In this document: in pieces, positions 23,426 through 33,490 of the stretch
Numbering within the stretch: position 1 is the first letter of the stretch
How the letters are laid out: each line of letters starts with the position of its first letter
Assembly: GCF_022267375.1 (NCBI RefSeq)
Contig: NZ_JAIZBH010000001.1
Location: 1,060,501-1,124,500, forward strand
Length of the DNA stretch: 64,000 nt
Source: Leptospira sanjuanensis
GTDB lineage: Bacteria > Spirochaetota > Leptospiria > Leptospirales > Leptospiraceae
Reading direction: 5' to 3'
Translations under genes and position numbers: made by a program
Notes under the pieces: model-generated
What the model was told of the DNA's origin: nothing
The model's input: only the letters and a program-made list of their open reading frames with translations
Databases searched by the model: none

Positions 23426-25243
23426 TTACTGGCTTACCATGGAAAAACTAAATGGAGTCAAGGGTCTTCCCAATATATCCGTCGCCGAGCCGTTTACTTG
23501 AATCGTATAGACAGGGTAGTTGGGCGAGGTGGGAATGGCAGGATAAGGGATTGCTCCGTTATTTGCGTTGAAATCGAATTTTGCATTCGTTAAATTGAAA
23601 TCCGCCGAACTTCCGAACCCATTAACTCCTCCACAACTCGATTCCATTTCCGAGAACGTCACATCTAAAACGCGGCAACCGAATGGGTATACGGCTTGGC
23701 AGTCACTCCAGTTCCAGCTTGATAAACGAATAACGGTAGAGGATCCCGATTCGCGAGATAAAGAAACCGCGCCAATCGTACTACCCAGGTTCATATAATT
23801 GTTGAAGACCAATCTAAAATCGTCTGTGGTCTTGTTGTTACAAGAGGCTGCATTATTGTTTCCTTCGTCCCCGCCTTCAAATCTATAACTGCTCGGTTGA
23901 AGAATCGGTAGACTGTTGTCCCACCAGCAAGAAGTCGAGGTCCAAGTTCCGCCCGCGGCGCTTCCTATTGCGGGGAATGTCGGGGAGCAACCGGGAGCCC
24001 CTACTTGGCTAACCAAGCCGACTGCTTGAACGACCGGATTCGGGTTGTTACCACCTGCGATAAAGCTTGCTGAAATAGGGGTTGTCAAAGTATTATTGTT
24101 CGCTGCAGTTGCAGAGGAAGCGACTGCGATCGTATATCGAACGCCAAACTCTAATTTCGAATCCGTGGTAAATGTCAGTGTCTGGTTTCCAGCCGTCCAA
24201 GTAAAATTCCCGCTTATCGGGGGGCTGATAGAAACTGCGTTTTGGGTTAAGACGGGATTCATCGGAGTATTGAAATTGATTACGAAAGATTGGGAGTTCG
24301 GATTCCCTAAGCAGCCGTTAACGACGTTTGCCGTCAAGATATCGACCGGCGCTCCTATGCCGGCTTGACATCCTGCTAGGGATCCTGTTGTTACAGTCAT
24401 CGTATTTACGTTTGGTCCTGCGTTTGCGGTTCCAACAAAGAACGTCCCGATGGAGTTACCCCCCAACGCTATTCCATTCATGTCCTTTGCGCCTACGTTA
24501 AAGCTGATATTATATCTTTGATTCGCGTTCAAAGCGAAATCAGGTTGAATTGCAAGTGTGCTGCCGGAAGTCCAAGTATATGTAGCCGAAATCCCCGGGC
24601 TAATAGATAACGAAGTAAGAGTAGCGGACGTGTTCATCGGTCTTGAAAAGTTGATGACGATCGGATTTACGGTCGGATTGCCCATACAGGCATTGGTTAC
24701 ATTCGAACTAAAAAAATTGGTTTGGGTTGCCGTGCCGGCGTTACAAGCGATGCTATTTCCAGCCGCCAAGAACATTCCGTTCACGACAGGACTTTGTCCC
24801 GCGCTCGCAGCGTTTCCAATTGAAATCGAAGCACTAAACGGATCTTTAAGATCGAGTCCGGCCTTATCTTCGCAACTTTTCGTTACAGTATATGTATAAG
24901 TCCCCGGATTTAACGGATTTGACGGTGAGAACGTTAATACGGTGCCGTTCAGTTCGGTAAAAAAACCAACCGTTTGCGGAGACATGCTGAATGCGATTCT
25001 ACAACTTTGCATATTCATTTCTCGGCTGAAACCCACGTCGAATTTCTGATCGGATGGTAGATTATCTGTTCCGGACCGAGGGCTGCTGAAGATCACTTCC
25101 GGCGGAGGATCTCCCCATAACGCGCCTAAGCCCAAGAGTTTTTCTCCCGTGTTTTGACAGTTTAGCCCGATTAAAGAAAAGAAAATTAGAATATATAAAA
25201 ATGTTAATTTACCTTTCCAGACGTGTTCAAATTCTATTTTCAT
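23426..25243 (-). CDS. lipoprotein with three SbsA/Big_5 Ig-like domains
   Basis: A 605-residue lipoprotein (signal FLYILIFFSLIGLNC, lipobox Cys). Three Ig-like domains of the SbsA/Big_5 type follow, each with the pattern V..SP..G......F...F...MN. They begin near PEVIFSSPRSGTDNLPSD, NPIVINFSRPMNTSATL and QSFVINFNTPMNPVLTQ. A C-terminal region of about 200 residues with several cysteines (CSPTFP, CWWDN, CNNKTTDD) is unassigned. It is probably on the surface or in the periplasm. It sits between tolC and the other lipoproteins, 12 bp after the tolC stop, so it belongs to the same transcript. An adhesin role is possible. Confidence 0.8.
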   Translation of the reverse strand: MKIEFEHVWKGKLTFLYILIFFSLIGLNCQNTGEKLLGLGALWGDPPPEVIFSSPRSGTDNLPSDQKFDVGFSREMNMQSCRIAFSMSPQTVGFFTELNGTVLTFSPSNPLNPGTYTYTVTKSCEDKAGLDLKDPFSASISIGNAASAGQSPVVNGMFLAAGNSIACNAGTATQTNFFSSNVTNACMGNPTVNPIVINFSRPMNTSATLTSLSISPGISATYTWTSGSTLAIQPDFALNANQRYNISFNVGAKDMNGIALGGNSIGTFFVGTANAGPNVNTMTVTTGSLAGCQAGIGAPVDILTANVVNGCLGNPNSQSFVINFNTPMNPVLTQNAVSISPPISGNFTWTAGNQTLTFTTDSKLEFGVRYTIAVASSATAANNNTLTTPISASFIAGGNNPNPVVQAVGLVSQVGAPGCSPTFPAIGSAAGGTWTSTSCWWDNSLPILQPSSYRFEGGDEGNNNAASCNNKTTDDFRLVFNNYMNLGSTIGAVSLSRESGSSTVIRLSSWNWSDCQAVYPFGCRVLDVTFSEMESSCGGVNGFGSSADFNLTNAKFDFNANNGAIPYPAIPTSPNYPVYTIQVNGSATDILGRPLTPFSFSMVSQ

Positions 25244-25255
25244 ATTCTTTATTCC

Positions 25256-26794
25256 TTACCTTTTTGATTTCGTCGTTTCCTGATTTCTTATAAGATTCAA
25301 AAGTATCGAATTACCCGAACCTTTCGAATAATTGATTAATCTTCTTAGCCCGCCTTCATCCGTCGTTACCTGAGCGTATTCGTAACAATTGATCGCGTAT
25401 GAAGCAAGGGCGTCGGTTAAATCCTCTTGGGATTTTATCATTTCAAGTTCGGAATTGATCTGATCTTCCTTTTTCGCGTGACCATGCGCGACTTTCGCAG
25501 CGGTCACTCTTCCTGATTCCACTTGAAGATTGATCCGAGAATTCGCTATGTTGATTAGTTCCCAAGATTGATTCAGTTTATCGACCGCTTTTTTGATCTC
25601 AAAACCGACTTGATTTTCCATATTGCGATAATTTAATAAAGCTTCGCTGAGTTGAATCTCGCCCTCAATCGCCTTTCTGGATTGGCTTAGATTGTCGAAT
25701 AATCGTACTGAAGTGGAATTGTAGCTATTTGTTCCGGGGCCTACGGTTTGATTTCCGAAGCCCGGATATGTTTGAATTCCGTTTCCGTCCTTTTGTACGC
25801 CTGTGTTCCCGTTGGATTGAACAACGCTGCTCCCTAAAGGCATTACAAGATTAAAATTTACCCCATAGCTATCATGAGTAAATTGATTGTTATTTCCGTT
25901 TCTTCCTGCGTAACCGCCCAAATAAACTTTAGGCATATACTGATTGTCTAAGATTTCTTTTTCATTCTTGATTTTCTTTACGAGAACTTGCATTTTTTTC
26001 AGATCTTCGCGTCCATTTTTCGCTTTGGATATCAATTCGTCCATATTCATGGAAGAAGGGGGATTGATTACGAAGTCGTAAAATAAGTTTTCGTCCAACT
26101 CGACATTGGCATAATAATCCAGATTCATCACTTGTTTTAAATCCAATAACGCCTGATCGCTGTCGTTTTTGGCTTTCTGGACGTTGAATTCGGATTGTTT
26201 AACCTTACTTTCCAAATCCAAAAGCTGTACTTTAGTTATGAAACCTTGTCTAAACTCTACTTGTCCTTTTCGATACCCTTCTTGCGCTTTTTCTAATGCT
26301 TTTTTTTGTATAGATACCTTCCCTCTTGTCGCTAAGGTCTTAAAATAGGCTTTTTGTATTTCGAATCGCAGTTTTGAGAGGGTGATCTTGAAGTCCTGCT
26401 CATTTAGAAGTTCGGACAGTTTGGCAATTTCCAAATTTAAGTTCGCTTCTCCGCCATCGAAAACCAACTGTTGGACCGTCAACCGAATGTCGTTGTATAT
26501 ATTGTCCGTAGAATTCACGTTTTGATTTCGAAGTCCGTAATATTGAATTCCAAACTTAGGGAGAAATTCCCTCCATTTCTCCGTGATTACCATTTTAGAA
26601 ACATCCTTTCGAGCTTCCAAAACCTTAAGAACTACGCTATTGCTTGATCCGATAAGAACCGCCTGATCCAACGTTATCTTCATCGGCGGCTGTTTTCCAA
26701 TATCCGCCTGAGCACCGAGATGTTGGATAACGAAAAAAAATAAGAATAGAACGTACAGAAGTTCCACTTTGAATAATTTTTCGTTTTTTTTCAT
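25256..26794 (-). CDS. TolC-family outer-membrane efflux channel
   Basis: A 512-residue outer-membrane factor with signal peptide (LLYVLFLFFFVIQHLGAQA). It contains two OEP repeats: ITLDQAVLIGSSNSVVLKVLEARKD to VQQLVFDGGEANLNLEIAK, and DELISKAKNGREDLKKMQV to EIKKAVDKLNQSWELI. These form the barrel and alpha-tunnel of the trimer. It is the first gene of the minus-strand operon, so the channel is made with its own pump and adaptor. ATG 26794. Confidence 0.93.
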   Translation of the reverse strand: MKKNEKLFKVELLYVLFLFFFVIQHLGAQADIGKQPPMKITLDQAVLIGSSNSVVLKVLEARKDVSKMVITEKWREFLPKFGIQYYGLRNQNVNSTDNIYNDIRLTVQQLVFDGGEANLNLEIAKLSELLNEQDFKITLSKLRFEIQKAYFKTLATRGKVSIQKKALEKAQEGYRKGQVEFRQGFITKVQLLDLESKVKQSEFNVQKAKNDSDQALLDLKQVMNLDYYANVELDENLFYDFVINPPSSMNMDELISKAKNGREDLKKMQVLVKKIKNEKEILDNQYMPKVYLGGYAGRNGNNNQFTHDSYGVNFNLVMPLGSSVVQSNGNTGVQKDGNGIQTYPGFGNQTVGPGTNSYNSTSVRLFDNLSQSRKAIEGEIQLSEALLNYRNMENQVGFEIKKAVDKLNQSWELINIANSRINLQVESGRVTAAKVAHGHAKKEDQINSELEMIKSQEDLTDALASYAINCYEYAQVTTDEGGLRRLINYSKGSGNSILLNLIRNQETTKSKR

Positions 26795-27317
26795 GTTGAG
26801 GATTCGTGCGCTCTAAGGTTCAAATATGGGTATTTACAATAACGTAATTATGGCGCATTTGCTTGAAGCTATACGTTTTAGGTCTAATTTTGTTAAACGA
26901 AATTGATACGTAATGATCGAATAGTTTTGCATAGCTTGTACGTCAAGTTGTAGTAACGATAGATTTCGAATGGAACGTAACGCTATATTCGCCATTTTTA
27001 AGTATTTAGAAGATTTCATTGGTCTTTTATTGATCATATTTTCGTTGTCTGTGACGGCTTCTTTTTATCCTATGTAATTTATTGATCTGTTTTAACGCTG
27101 CTTTTTGTCACATTCACTGTTTGCGTTAGAAACTTTTTCCAAAGGCTGCTTTATCGTATTCAATGTCTTGTTCGACATCTTTTGTCCTCTTTTTTTAGTA
27201 AATGTGATTTTTTTATTTGCATTTTATCTCAAAATCCATTCCCATCGCATTCGAGAGCTTTTTCAAGTTTTTTTTAAATGTTTTTCAAGTATGTAATTCG
27301 TTGAGGGGAGTAGTTTG
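26795..27317. other. 523-bp divergent intergenic region
   Basis: It separates the RND operon (minus) and the Lcl_C cluster (plus), so it should contain both promoters. No gene is credible here. A 10-bp direct repeat TTTTTCAAGT occurs at 27259 and 27281, 22 bp apart (two helical turns) and 30-60 bp before the plus-strand start. This could be a regulator site. Confidence 0.5.
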
Positions 27318-30300
27318 ATGATTTTGAGACATTCTTCTATATTGTTTCGATTTCTTCCATTGTTGATCGGCTTTTTCGTTTTTTGTAAGCCTCAAAGCAC
27401 CGATTATTCCTTCTTATCATATTTAGGCGTTGCAAACCGTGGTAGTTATACGAACGGTGTTTTTTTTCCTTCCGATAATCCTTTTCATATCGGAGATTCT
27501 TCTTATTTAAACGGTCCTAACGGCGGCAATACAGGGAGTGTCGTTTCGGCCAACGGGGATAATTCAACGTTAGGTATTTCAACCAGAAACAATGGAATTC
27601 CGGATATCATCTTCTTATTTAATGAAAATGGTATTCCCTACGCGATCGATTCAAACGGCGACGGCTCGGCCGATTATTATATTTGTTATAAAAGTCAGAA
27701 CGAATATTCTTTAATGACCGGATCGGGATGTACAGGAAATCAAGTCGTTGTCATTGCGGGCCAAGGATATGATACAAATGGCGATGGAATTTCAGATAAC
27801 AACATTCTATCCCAAATTAACAACGATTCTCTTGCGCCCACTTCGGTTATTAGCCCGAATCCGGGAATTTACGGTTCCGCAGTTCCATTAACGATCGTTT
27901 GCAACGATAACGTCGCTCCCGGGAATATCGTTTATACTGTTGATTCTAGTACGCCGGCTTTTAGCCCGATTCAAGGAAGTGTTTCGAATCCGAAGCTAAA
28001 ACAACTTACTTTGGGCGGTTTAGACGGTCTTTATTCCATCAAATACCGATGCCGCGATTTGGCAGGTAATATCGAATCCGTTCATACGGATAACTATGAA
28101 ATCAATCATAACGTTCCTTCCGTAACGATATCGAATCAAAATTCTACCGGTGTCAGCACTCAAGCGAATACGATTAACGCTCTTTCCTTTAACTGGACTT
28201 CGAATTACACGGGGACTTATTCCATACGTTTGAATGCAAGTAATTGCCAAAGCGGTTCCGTTTTACAAACGGGGCCCGTTACCGCGAATGCCGCAAATCT
28301 TTTCAGTGTTTCAGCTAGTAATTTGAATTTAGGGGTAAATACGATTCATGTTTGCGCGAAGGCTGCCTTAACGGGTTATCAAACGTTAACCGTCGTTCGA
28401 GACGAATCTCAACCTTCTATTAGTTCGAGTCCGGGGGGAGGAAATTATGGAAGAGCTCAGAATGTTAGTTTTTCATGCACCGATAATAATCCTGCCGGTT
28501 GCGGAAAGATTGCTTATACTTTGGACGGATCGTCACCGAGTATAGATGGTAGCAACGGTACGGTTTTGACGGGAATTGAATATCAAAATCCAATTTCGAT
28601 TCCTCTGAACACCGCCGTTACTCTAAAATTTATCGGAGTGGATTTGGCAGGAAACACCTCGCCATTACAAACCGCGAATTATTTTATCAATACATCCGTC
28701 GCAACCGTCACTACGAATTCTTTTTCGCCTGTGAGCCAACTTGTCAATGCGACCGCCGATCAAAGTGTTACATGGGTAAGCGATCAGAATGGCGTGTTTA
28801 CATTTCGCTCCGGTTCGGACTGCAGTGTGGGTACGGTTTTAACCGGAACGAATAGCGCCGGGAACGTTACTGCCGGGGTTCCGATTACAACCACATTATT
28901 GAATTCTAATTTTGCACAAGGAGCGAATACGGTTTCGATCTGTGTGGCTAACGCGAGTCTGGATCCTGTTTACGGAAATACGTCTTTTAGCGTTACGAAA
29001 GATAATACTCGACCCACTGTGAGTTCCACAAATCCCGCGAATTTCAACGCCGGTAGTCCGGTTTCGATCATTCCGAATCCGGGTCGTATACAGATCGTTT
29101 TTAATAAGAATATGAACACTTCCTTCGGAGGAATTTCCACCGGTTCTCGAGTTGCGAATCTTTGTTATCCCGCGCCGACCAATCCTCCTTTGAGCGTTTT
29201 CGTTTTTGACGGCGCGAACTGGGATTGTATCGATTTTACCGCAACCTACACCTGGACCAGCGCGACGACGCTTCAAATCGATTTTTCTTGGGTTAACTTT
29301 CCTGAAAATGCAAAGATTATGTGGACTCTTTCCAAGGATGTGCTTCAAGATGCAGCCGGTAATTCGCCCTTAACCGATATTCAACAGAGTTTTCTGACCG
29401 GAATGCGGAATCAATTTTTTAGACCTCTTAAAACCGGTCAGTCGATTTGTTGGGACTCGAACGGGAACTTGATTCCATGCGCCGGCACTTTTCAGGACGG
29501 ACAGACTCAGACGGGTGTGGCTCGTAATTACAATATTCAATATTATTCCGGTTTTCCCAACGATGCGGTAACCGAAGACGTCGTGACCGGATTAAAATGG
29601 AAAACCTGTGTCGAAGGTAAAAAATCGACATTGAGCGGCGGCATAACGCAGTGTGTTGATATCACCACTCCGATTCCCGCTGGAAGTTGCGCTCCATTAA
29701 ATTCTTCTAATAATCCCGTAAAATTGGACTTTTGGGCCTTTTTTACTTTTCAGGATATGAGCAATGATGTCCATCCTTCCGGCGTGAATGGTTGCTCTTA
29801 TTTGAATCAATGTAATTCGGGTTCCGGTTTCGGAGGAATTACGGATTGGAGGCTGCCGACTCAAAAAGAATTGGAAACGTTATCCGTTTTCGGTTCTTCT
29901 TCCGCCGGAGCCACTTTCCCTAATACGGCCTTTCCCGATTCGATCGCGAATTATTATTGGTCTTCCACGCTTCGAAGATCCAATCCTTTTTACGCTTGGG
30001 GTGTTAACTTCAATTATGGAGCTTCGGGTTCGTTCGTAAGATCGAATACGAATAACATCCGTTGTGTGTCGGGTTCGGGAGGGTCGAACCAAACACTTTC
30101 CGATCCGGGGGATCAGACAATCGTAGATTCCACTTCCAATTTAATTTGGCAAAAATGCAGCGCCGGTTTGTCGGGAAATACTTGCGCTACCGGCACGGCT
30201 ACTAAGCCGAATTGGTCCACAGCTTTAAGTTACTGTAATAGCCTGAGCGGCGGCGGTCGCATTTGGAGACTTCCTACCGCAAAAGAGCTTAGCAGCATTG

Positions 30301-30503
30301 TGGATATAAGTTCTACAAGCAATACACTTGCAGCAAGTTCCGTTTATTTTCCAAATACGAAGAATTCTTATTATTGGACTTCGTCATCTTATGCACCGTC
30401 TGCCAGTAACGCTTGGACAGTGTTTTTTCAAACAGGCGAAATGACGCCTTTCTCTTCTAAATCGGGAACGGCCTACGTTAGGTGTGTTGCCAATGGACCG
30501 TAG
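27318..30503 (+). CDS. large Lcl_C (DUF1566) surface lipoprotein
   Basis: A 1061-residue lipoprotein (lipobox FFVFC near residue 24). Domain order: two EF-hand-like calcium loops (DSNGDGSADYY, DTNGDGISDN), then chitobiase-C-terminal/Ig-like repeats with YTVDSSTPAFSP and YTLDGSSPS, a Big_5-like domain (GRIQIVFNKNMNTSF), and two C-terminal Lcl_C domains (WRLPTQKELETL...YYWSST and WRLPTAKELSSI...YYWTSS). Lcl_C domains occur in bacterial adhesins such as Legionella Lcl. I use ATG 27318 after GAGGGGAG; a TTG precedes it. It is the first of three tandem paralogues. Confidence 0.85.
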   Translation: MILRHSSILFRFLPLLIGFFVFCKPQSTDYSFLSYLGVANRGSYTNGVFFPSDNPFHIGDSSYLNGPNGGNTGSVVSANGDNSTLGISTRNNGIPDIIFLFNENGIPYAIDSNGDGSADYYICYKSQNEYSLMTGSGCTGNQVVVIAGQGYDTNGDGISDNNILSQINNDSLAPTSVISPNPGIYGSAVPLTIVCNDNVAPGNIVYTVDSSTPAFSPIQGSVSNPKLKQLTLGGLDGLYSIKYRCRDLAGNIESVHTDNYEINHNVPSVTISNQNSTGVSTQANTINALSFNWTSNYTGTYSIRLNASNCQSGSVLQTGPVTANAANLFSVSASNLNLGVNTIHVCAKAALTGYQTLTVVRDESQPSISSSPGGGNYGRAQNVSFSCTDNNPAGCGKIAYTLDGSSPSIDGSNGTVLTGIEYQNPISIPLNTAVTLKFIGVDLAGNTSPLQTANYFINTSVATVTTNSFSPVSQLVNATADQSVTWVSDQNGVFTFRSGSDCSVGTVLTGTNSAGNVTAGVPITTTLLNSNFAQGANTVSICVANASLDPVYGNTSFSVTKDNTRPTVSSTNPANFNAGSPVSIIPNPGRIQIVFNKNMNTSFGGISTGSRVANLCYPAPTNPPLSVFVFDGANWDCIDFTATYTWTSATTLQIDFSWVNFPENAKIMWTLSKDVLQDAAGNSPLTDIQQSFLTGMRNQFFRPLKTGQSICWDSNGNLIPCAGTFQDGQTQTGVARNYNIQYYSGFPNDAVTEDVVTGLKWKTCVEGKKSTLSGGITQCVDITTPIPAGSCAPLNSSNNPVKLDFWAFFTFQDMSNDVHPSGVNGCSYLNQCNSGSGFGGITDWRLPTQKELETLSVFGSSSAGATFPNTAFPDSIANYYWSSTLRRSNPFYAWGVNFNYGASGSFVRSNTNNIRCVSGSGGSNQTLSDPGDQTIVDSTSNLIWQKCSAGLSGNTCATGTATKPNWSTALSYCNSLSGGGRIWRLPTAKELSSIVDISSTSNTLAASSVYFPNTKNSYYWTSSSYAPSASNAWTVFFQTGEMTPFSSKSGTAYVRCVANGP

Positions 30504-30555
30504 TTTTTAAGGAATCATAACCGCAAAAATCTTTATGAGGTGAATCGGAGTAGTC

Positions 30556-33468
30556 ATGGTGGATCATATCAGAAAAGTTTTATTCTTATTTTGTTTCTGT
30601 GTTCTTTTTCAAACTTGCGGTACAGGAAAGAGCGATGCAACTCCTGCTGCGTTGTACAACGCATTCTTAAGTCTTTTGAAAATTCCCGTTATAAACAATG
30701 CGGGTTCAATCGAAGCCCCCGGATCCAATTCTATTTTTTCTTTTTCTCCCGGCGAATCCGTTGATTTAAACGGCGGGAGTCAAGGCGGCTCTGCAACGGG
30801 AATAGTTGTGGATCCGAGCGGCAATGGGACCGCTTCCGGAATTTCAGTGAACGGAAACGGGGTCCCGCAAATCATTTTCGTAAATGCTGCGGGAGGAAAT
30901 CCGATCGGCGTTGATATTAACGGAGACGGAATCCTTGATTATTATTTATGCGCGGGTTCCGGCGGCGCGATTACGTTAAAAACCGGTCCAAACTGTACGG
31001 GAAATACCGTTACCGTTTACCCCGGTTTCGGTTATGATGAAAACGGAGACGGGGTCGTCGATAACCCGATTTTAGCTTTAATCGGTAACGACTCTAACCC
31101 TCCCATGTCTTCCGTTTATCCGCCGTCGGGTATTTATGGAGGAGCGCAATCGGTGACAATTACCTGCGCCGATAACCTTGCGCCCGGTAATTTGGTATAT
31201 TCGATTGATGGAACTGTTCCGGCATTTTCCCCCTTAGTCGGTTATGTTAAAAATCCGACAACCGCCACCTTTTCCGTCGGTTCTTATGGAGAAGGCATTT
31301 ATACGGTTCAGTATCGATGTCGTGACCTGGCGGGAAATTTGGAAGCCGTTCAATCCGCTGTTTACGAGGTGAACCATAACCTTCCGAATGTTACGGTCGA
31401 CGGCGGTGCGACCAGCAGTTACGTCAGCGCTATGAACGGGGCAGTGAATTCTATTTCGATTTTTTGGAAAAGCAATCAGAGCGGTACTTATTCCGTAAGA
31501 GCGAATGGTACCGGATGCAGCAGTGGGGGAATTCTTAGCACCGGCTCCGTTGCTGCCAACGCTTCCAACACTTTGACGATCGCCGCTTCCTCCCTGAGCG
31601 TAGGAAATAATTCCATTTTTATCTGTGTTACCGCCGGATTTACAGGTCAGGCGAGTTTTAACGTGGTTCGCGACGATACAGCGCCGACGATCACGGCGGA
31701 TCCGGGAGCGGGGAATTACGGAAAAGAACTCAGCGTTTCTCTCAAATGCAATGATAATTCCGGCGTTCCTTGTTCGGTTATTGCATACACGATCGACGGT
31801 ACGAATCCCCTTATATCGGGCAGCTTAGGTACCGTTACTGCAGGCTCAACTTATTCCTCTTCTTCCGTTACGGCGACGCCGATATCCGTGCCGAACGGAA
31901 CCTTAAACCGGAATATCAAGTTTTTAGCGCGGGATAAGGCGGGAAATGTAGGCGCTATTCAGTCCGCCATTTTTTCGGTGGATACCTCTCTTCCTACATT
32001 GAATCTTCTTAGTACGAATCCTGCCTTGTATTACGGCAGTGTCGTCATTGACAATGCGACGATCCCTCGATTCAACTGGGAAGTCAGCGGCAATAAGGTT
32101 TCCTATACTCTTTTGAAGAAGAGAACCTCCGCATGTAGCCAATGTACGACTGCCGGAGTCGCAGATTGTCCCGTCGGTAAGTTCAAGGATACGAACGGGC
32201 TGTTGTATTCGAGCGCGGGGGATTGCAATTGCAATAACGGGATTTCTCTCTTCGGCTCGAACACCAATGCAAGCGGTCCTCTGGGCGCTACGAATCCGAT
32301 TCAAGTCCCTTCCGATATTGATCCTCTGAATTTCTCCCTGGGAAAAAATACGCTGATGATCTGTGTTGCGAACGCGCAGGCAAACTTCGGTCCGCAATAT
32401 GCGAGCAGAGAAATTTTGGTTTGGAAGGATTTGGACGTTCCTCAAGCGACAAATATATCCCCGACGATCAATGCGCATAACGTAAAACCGGATCCGGGCG
32501 AGATCGTTATTACTTTCAGCGAACCGATGCAGAACATTACACCGATTTTGAACGTTCAATATTTCAATGGGACCCAATGGGTGAATTTCAGTTTCGATAC
32601 CGTTTCGGGAGCTACTCCTAACTTTTCCTGGAACACCGGAGTCGGCGAGCCTCACAATATTCTTACCATTCGTCTTCCTTGGATCCGTTTTCCTGAAAAT
32701 GCGTTTTTGCGCTGGGAAATCGATAAGAATAGTTTGAAAGATATTTCCAATAATTCAGTCCAGAGCAACGACGTATCGGGTCATTTAGCGGGCACTTTTT
32801 TAACGGGTTCTTATTTTTCGACAAGAGCTTCGACCTTTAAAACTTCTTTGGGGAAGACGGGGCAGAAACGTTGTTTTTTCCAGTCCGGCGGTACTAACGG
32901 GGCCGATTGCAAAAATAACGGTTCCGATCTATCGGACGGGACTCCTCGCGAAGGCCAGGATGGTTACTTTCAGCAGGGTTTTGATTTCGCAACAACCTCT
33001 TTTTTGAATTCAGCTCATTCGACGAACGCGAGTAGTCGAGATGATAAGACTACTTTGTTTTGGCAAGATAGTTATTCGATCAACGGTTATGCTGATTTTA
33101 ACGGGGCTTTAAAAGCCTGCGCCAATTTAAACCGGATGAATCAGAAACCTCCCGAACCTACAATACCGCCCGCACCCCCCGCGCCTCCTACGTATTACGG
33201 TTACGCGGATCGCGACGATTGGCGGCTTCCTTCCGTGGAAGAGTTGGAAACTATTCTAGCCTATGAAAACGAACATCCCTTGGTTTCTCTTGGGGCGTGT
33301 TCCGGAATCGGAAATGAAATGAATTTTTGGACTTCTTCCTTTTTTACCTCCAATTTGAGAAACGCTTGGTATGTGAATTTTTGCGAACGTCACGTTTATT
33401 TCGATCTGACCGCGAACAATAAACGAGTTCGTTGCGTTTCAGGAAACATCCCTAGCCAAACGCCGTAA
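30556..33468 (+). CDS. large Lcl_C (DUF1566) surface lipoprotein, paralogue
   Basis: A 970-residue paralogue of the gene before it with the same order. There is a lipobox (LFQTC, near residue 22), two calcium-loop-like motifs (DINGDGILDYY, DENGDGVVDN), Ig/chitobiase-C repeats (YSIDGTVPAFSP, YTIDGTNPLISG), a Big_5-like domain (GEIVITFSEPMQN) and one Lcl_C domain (WRLPSVEELETIL...FWTSS). A cysteine-rich insertion (CSQCTTAGVADCPVGK, CNCNNG) and a Pro-rich stretch (PPEPTIPPAPPAPP) are specific to this copy. CGGAG precedes the ATG. It starts 52 bp after the first gene. Confidence 0.85.
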   Translation: MVDHIRKVLFLFCFCVLFQTCGTGKSDATPAALYNAFLSLLKIPVINNAGSIEAPGSNSIFSFSPGESVDLNGGSQGGSATGIVVDPSGNGTASGISVNGNGVPQIIFVNAAGGNPIGVDINGDGILDYYLCAGSGGAITLKTGPNCTGNTVTVYPGFGYDENGDGVVDNPILALIGNDSNPPMSSVYPPSGIYGGAQSVTITCADNLAPGNLVYSIDGTVPAFSPLVGYVKNPTTATFSVGSYGEGIYTVQYRCRDLAGNLEAVQSAVYEVNHNLPNVTVDGGATSSYVSAMNGAVNSISIFWKSNQSGTYSVRANGTGCSSGGILSTGSVAANASNTLTIAASSLSVGNNSIFICVTAGFTGQASFNVVRDDTAPTITADPGAGNYGKELSVSLKCNDNSGVPCSVIAYTIDGTNPLISGSLGTVTAGSTYSSSSVTATPISVPNGTLNRNIKFLARDKAGNVGAIQSAIFSVDTSLPTLNLLSTNPALYYGSVVIDNATIPRFNWEVSGNKVSYTLLKKRTSACSQCTTAGVADCPVGKFKDTNGLLYSSAGDCNCNNGISLFGSNTNASGPLGATNPIQVPSDIDPLNFSLGKNTLMICVANAQANFGPQYASREILVWKDLDVPQATNISPTINAHNVKPDPGEIVITFSEPMQNITPILNVQYFNGTQWVNFSFDTVSGATPNFSWNTGVGEPHNILTIRLPWIRFPENAFLRWEIDKNSLKDISNNSVQSNDVSGHLAGTFLTGSYFSTRASTFKTSLGKTGQKRCFFQSGGTNGADCKNNGSDLSDGTPREGQDGYFQQGFDFATTSFLNSAHSTNASSRDDKTTLFWQDSYSINGYADFNGALKACANLNRMNQKPPEPTIPPAPPAPPTYYGYADRDDWRLPSVEELETILAYENEHPLVSLGACSGIGNEMNFWTSSFFTSNLRNAWYVNFCERHVYFDLTANNKRVRCVSGNIPSQTP

Positions 33469-33490
33469 TTTTTAGGAGTGAATATTTTTT

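Noticed and set aside
26834..27037. 67-residue minus-strand ORF between the RND and Lcl_C genes
   Set aside because: No ribosome binding site, no conserved pattern, and it would occupy the expected promoter region.
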